In this document: positions 6,851 through 9,007 of the stretch, one piece after another | Layout: every line of letters starts with the position of its first letter | How positions within the stretch are numbered: position 1 is the stretch's first letter | Origin: an uncultured bacterium | GTDB taxonomy: Bacteria; Bacteroidota; Bacteroidia; Bacteroidales; JACABE01 | Direction of reading: 5' to 3' | NCBI GenBank assembly: GCA_903911455.1 | Contig: CAIWDQ010000088.1 | Location: 1 to 9,007 of the forward strand | DNA: 9,007 nucleotides | The notes under the pieces: model-generated | Told to the model about the DNA's origin: nothing | Database searches by the model: none | What the model saw: the letters and a program-made list of their open reading frames with translations, nothing else | Program-made: the position numbers and the translations under genes

Positions 6851-6858
6851 TATCTTTG
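6851..6858 (+). promoter_or_regulatory. -7 promoter element of the amidophosphoribosyltransferase gene
   Basis: TATCTTTG followed by CA matches the Bacteroidota TAnnTTTG motif exactly. A transcript from here would start at about 6862-6866, leaving a leader of roughly 32 bases before ATG 6897. The -33 region is only a T run. Because the motif lies downstream of an in-frame ATG at 6846, it argues that the longer reading is not translated. Confidence 0.65.
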
Positions 6859-6861
6859 CAC

Positions 6862-6892
6862 GCTTAAAAGTCAAATGCACCAAACTTTTAGC
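6862..6892 (+). promoter_or_regulatory. Leader hairpin just before the amidophosphoribosyltransferase start
   Basis: GCTTAAAAGT (6862-6871) can pair with ACTTTTAGC (6884-6892), giving nine pairs with one bulged T and a 12-base loop. It would fill nearly the whole predicted leader and end 4 bases before the start codon. It could limit ribosome entry or stabilise the 5' end. No known riboswitch architecture is recognisable. Confidence 0.4.
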
Positions 6893-6896
6893 ATAT

Positions 6897-8798
6897 ATGA
6901 GTGATAGTATTAAACACGAATGCGGCATCGCATTTATCCGTCTTTTAAAACCTGCAGAATATTATTTAGCTAAGTACGGCACTACCCTTTATGGGTTGAA
7001 TAAGTTGTATCTTTTGATGGAGAAACAGCATAATCGCGGACAGGATGGCGCCGGTATTGCTAATATTAAGTTTGATATGAAGCCGGGAAGTGAGTATATC
7101 AACATAAAACGTTCTAATAAAGAGAGTCCTATTAAAGATATCTTTGATCAGGTTTATCAAAATATAAAACAGATTAAAGAAAAGACTCCAGATAGACTAA
7201 ATGATGTTAACTGGCTTAAAGAGAACGTTGAATTTACTGGTGAAATGTACCTCGGACATCTTCGTTATGGTACTTATGGTAAAAATACTTTAGATAATAT
7301 TCATCCATTTGTAAGAGAAAATAACTGGCTTACACGAAATCTTGTAATTGCCGGTAATTTTAATCTAACTAACGTTGATGAGTTGTTTAATAAATTGGTG
7401 AGCCTTGGTCAACATCCTTCTAAACTGAATGATACTGTTACCGTTTTAGAGAAAATTGGTAAGTTTCTTGATGATGAAAACGAAGAACTCTTCAGGAAAT
7501 ATAAAGCAGAATGTCATACTAATAAAGAGATTTCTAAGCTTATTGCAAAGAATCTAGATATTCAAAAGATTCTAAGGCAATCGTCTAAGTATTGGGATGG
7601 TGGCTACGTTATGGCAGGCTTATTCGGACATGGAGATGCATTTATTATGCGCGATCCTAATGGTATTCGTCCTGCATTTTATTATCAGGATGATGAAGTT
7701 ATTGTTGCTACATCCGAGCGTCCTGTTATTCAGACAGCTTTTAACGTTCCTCTCCAATCTATTAAGCCAATTAAGCCTGGTTACGCTTTAATTGTAAAGA
7801 AAGATGGAAGTGTTGATATGAAAGAATGCAGAATTCCAGGCGAAAAGAAGTCTTGTTCGTTCGAAAGAATATATTTCTCCAGAGGCACTGATGCTGACAT
7901 CTATAAAGAACGCAAGAAACTAGGTCGATATCTTACACCTGCTATCTTAAAGGCAGTTGATCATGACATTAAGAATACTGTTTTCTCATACATCCCCAAT
8001 ACTGCTTCTGTAGCATTTAATGGCTTGGTTGAGAGTTTAAATGATTTCTGTAAAGATAATCATAAAGATAAGATAATTGAGCAAGGTGATAAGCTTACTA
8101 AGGAAAAACTAGATGAGATCTTAGCTATACGTCCTCGAATCGAAACTGTTGCCGTAAAGGATGTTAAGATGCGAACCTTTATCACTCAGGATAAGCAACG
8201 CGATGATTTGGTGGCTCATGTATACGACGTTACTTATGGGATCATCCGCGAAGGTATTGACAATCTTGTAGTACTTGACGATTCAATTGTAAGAGGTACT
8301 ACCTTAAAGCAAAGTATTATTAGAATTCTTGATCGTTTAGGGCCTAAGAAGATTGTTGTTGCATCTTCGGCTCCTCAAATTCGTTATCCTGATTGCTATG
8401 GCATAGATATGGCTAAGCTTAACGATTTTATAGCCTTTAGAGCAGCTATTGCGCTTCTTAAAGACACCAAACAGGAAGGCATTATCAATGAAGTTTATAA
8501 GAAATCAAAAGCTCAGGAAGGTTATAAAAAAGAAGATATTGTAAACTATGTAAGAGAGATTTACAAACCTTTTAGCATTGAACAGATATCTGATAAGATT
8601 AGTGAGCTTTTAACACCCGAACATACTAATGCTAAGGTTCAAATAGTTTATCAGACTATTGAAGACCTGCATGCTGCTTGTCCTAATGATCTTGGCGACT
8701 GGTATTTTACAGGTAAATATCCAACTCCCGGAGGTAATAAAGTTGTGAATAAATCTTTCATCAATTTTATTGAAGGAAAGAACGAAAGGGCTTACTAA
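6897..8798 (+). CDS. purF: Amidophosphoribosyltransferase, long Bacteroidota form (PurF-like)
   Basis: PurF uses glutamine and PRPP to make phosphoribosylamine, the first committed step of purine synthesis, in the cytoplasm. The start chosen is ATG 6897, giving 633 residues. The upstream in-frame ATG at 6846 precedes the promoter, and the 8-residue propeptide before Cys9 (MSDSIKHE-CGIAF) is what an Ntn amidotransferase needs to expose its N-terminal cysteine nucleophile. Visible motifs are QHNRGQDGAG (44-53), GHLRYGTYG (120-128), AGNFNLTN (152-159), RDPNGIRP (252-259) and the PRPP-binding VVLDDSIVRGTT (458-469). Compared with the E. coli enzyme (about 505 residues) it is longer, with extra charged segments at about 63-110 and 385-420 and a C-terminal extension. 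The usual PRTase-domain sequence VPDSG appears as IPNTAS. A second, shorter PurF elsewhere in the genome is possible, so this could be a paralogue with changed regulation or substrate use. No other pur gene is in the window. Confidence 0.88.
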   Translation: MSDSIKHECGIAFIRLLKPAEYYLAKYGTTLYGLNKLYLLMEKQHNRGQDGAGIANIKFDMKPGSEYINIKRSNKESPIKDIFDQVYQNIKQIKEKTPDRLNDVNWLKENVEFTGEMYLGHLRYGTYGKNTLDNIHPFVRENNWLTRNLVIAGNFNLTNVDELFNKLVSLGQHPSKLNDTVTVLEKIGKFLDDENEELFRKYKAECHTNKEISKLIAKNLDIQKILRQSSKYWDGGYVMAGLFGHGDAFIMRDPNGIRPAFYYQDDEVIVATSERPVIQTAFNVPLQSIKPIKPGYALIVKKDGSVDMKECRIPGEKKSCSFERIYFSRGTDADIYKERKKLGRYLTPAILKAVDHDIKNTVFSYIPNTASVAFNGLVESLNDFCKDNHKDKIIEQGDKLTKEKLDEILAIRPRIETVAVKDVKMRTFITQDKQRDDLVAHVYDVTYGIIREGIDNLVVLDDSIVRGTTLKQSIIRILDRLGPKKIVVASSAPQIRYPDCYGIDMAKLNDFIAFRAAIALLKDTKQEGIINEVYKKSKAQEGYKKEDIVNYVREIYKPFSIEQISDKISELLTPEHTNAKVQIVYQTIEDLHAACPNDLGDWYFTGKYPTPGGNKVVNKSFINFIEGKNERAY

Positions 8799-8811
8799 GA
8801 GAATTACTTTA

Positions 8812-8855
8812 AGTGATAAAACTCTAATAGGAGTCTAGGCGTTTAAATTATCACT
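8812..8855 (+). other. Nested inverted repeat after the amidophosphoribosyltransferase gene
   Basis: AGTGATAA (8812-8819) and TTATCACT (8848-8855) are exact complements. Between them lies a small hairpin, ACTC (8821-8824) with GAGT (8831-8834). Together they could fold into a branched 3'-UTR structure upstream of the main terminator. No T run follows, so it is not itself a typical terminator. Confidence 0.4.
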
Positions 8856-8867
8856 CTTCAAATTAAA

Positions 8868-8912
8868 AATAAGAGCCGTTATCAAATAAATAATAACAGC
8901 TCTTATTCTTTT
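8868..8912 (+). terminator. Rho-independent terminator of the amidophosphoribosyltransferase gene
   Basis: AATAAGAGCCGTTAT (8868-8882) pairs with ATAACAGCTCTTATT (8893-8907) over 15 positions with a single C-A mismatch and a 10-base loop. It is followed by CTTTT and preceded by an A run. The flanking A and T runs mean it could work in both directions, protecting a gene to the right of the window as well. Confidence 0.82.
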
Positions 8913-9007
8913 GCAAATTATCAACTGCTTTATAAAATGTTTAATCCTGTATTTTGTTCTCACATTTAATTTTATCCCAAATTACGCAATAGAACAAAGT
9001 TCAGTTA
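8913..9007. other. AT-rich tail of the window with nothing recognisable
   Basis: After the terminator I see no start codon with a convincing open frame, no RNA gene and no repeat up to the window edge. Confidence 0.6.

Noticed and set aside
6862..6892. Purine or PRPP riboswitch
   Set aside because: The leader is only about 32 bases and lacks the junctions and conserved bases of known riboswitches.
6846..6896. Longer N-terminus for the amidophosphoribosyltransferase (ATG at 6846)
   Set aside because: The -7 element lies downstream of that ATG, and the extra 17 residues would displace the short propeptide expected before the catalytic Cys.

Overview
The window looks like chromosomal DNA of a low-GC member of the Bacteroidota, probably Bacteroidales/Marinilabiliales-like. 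Three things point there. Several genes are preceded by the Bacteroidota -7 promoter motif TAnnTTTG and have no Shine-Dalgarno sequence at their starts. The gene families are typical of the phylum: a CBM9-like/DUF5916 outer-membrane barrel, a viroplasmin-type RNase H, a MeaB GTPase and a long 633-residue amidophosphoribosyltransferase. The mobile-element remnant at the left edge also resembles transposases common in this phylum. The species cannot be named from the sequence.

Layout. Positions 1-135 hold the last 44 codons of an ISL3-like transposase. Tight against it, on the minus strand (171-1043), is a secreted two-domain protein that resembles only the C-terminal tail of a GH20 beta-hexosaminidase. 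A 709-bp gene-free stretch (1044-1752) follows. It contains five head-to-tail 42-bp repeats (1279-1483), each carrying two palindromes, one of which keeps its symmetry through paired base changes. A plus-strand pair comes next: meaB (1753-2853) and, 3 bp later, an RNase H gene (2857-3480). Tail to tail with it is a minus-strand pair transcribed from about 6760: prfB (5653-6745), then a DUF5916 outer-membrane protein (3490-5637) that starts at TTG. prfB is longer than any single open frame because it contains the classical programmed +1 frameshift site at codon 22. A 151-bp divergent intergenic region separates prfB from the amidophosphoribosyltransferase gene (6897-8798). It carries a -7 element for each direction and, between them, a perfect inverted repeat with 10-bp arms. 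A short hairpin fills the predicted leader of the amidophosphoribosyltransferase mRNA, and a strong terminator hairpin follows the gene.

The genes are mostly core or housekeeping functions: cofactor-enzyme repair, RNA:DNA hybrid removal, translation termination and purine synthesis. They do not form one pathway. I see no defence system, CRISPR array, phage module or obvious new multi-gene system. The least explained elements are the 42-bp dyad array, the inverted repeat between prfB and the amidophosphoribosyltransferase gene, and the orphan GH20-tail protein beside the IS end.
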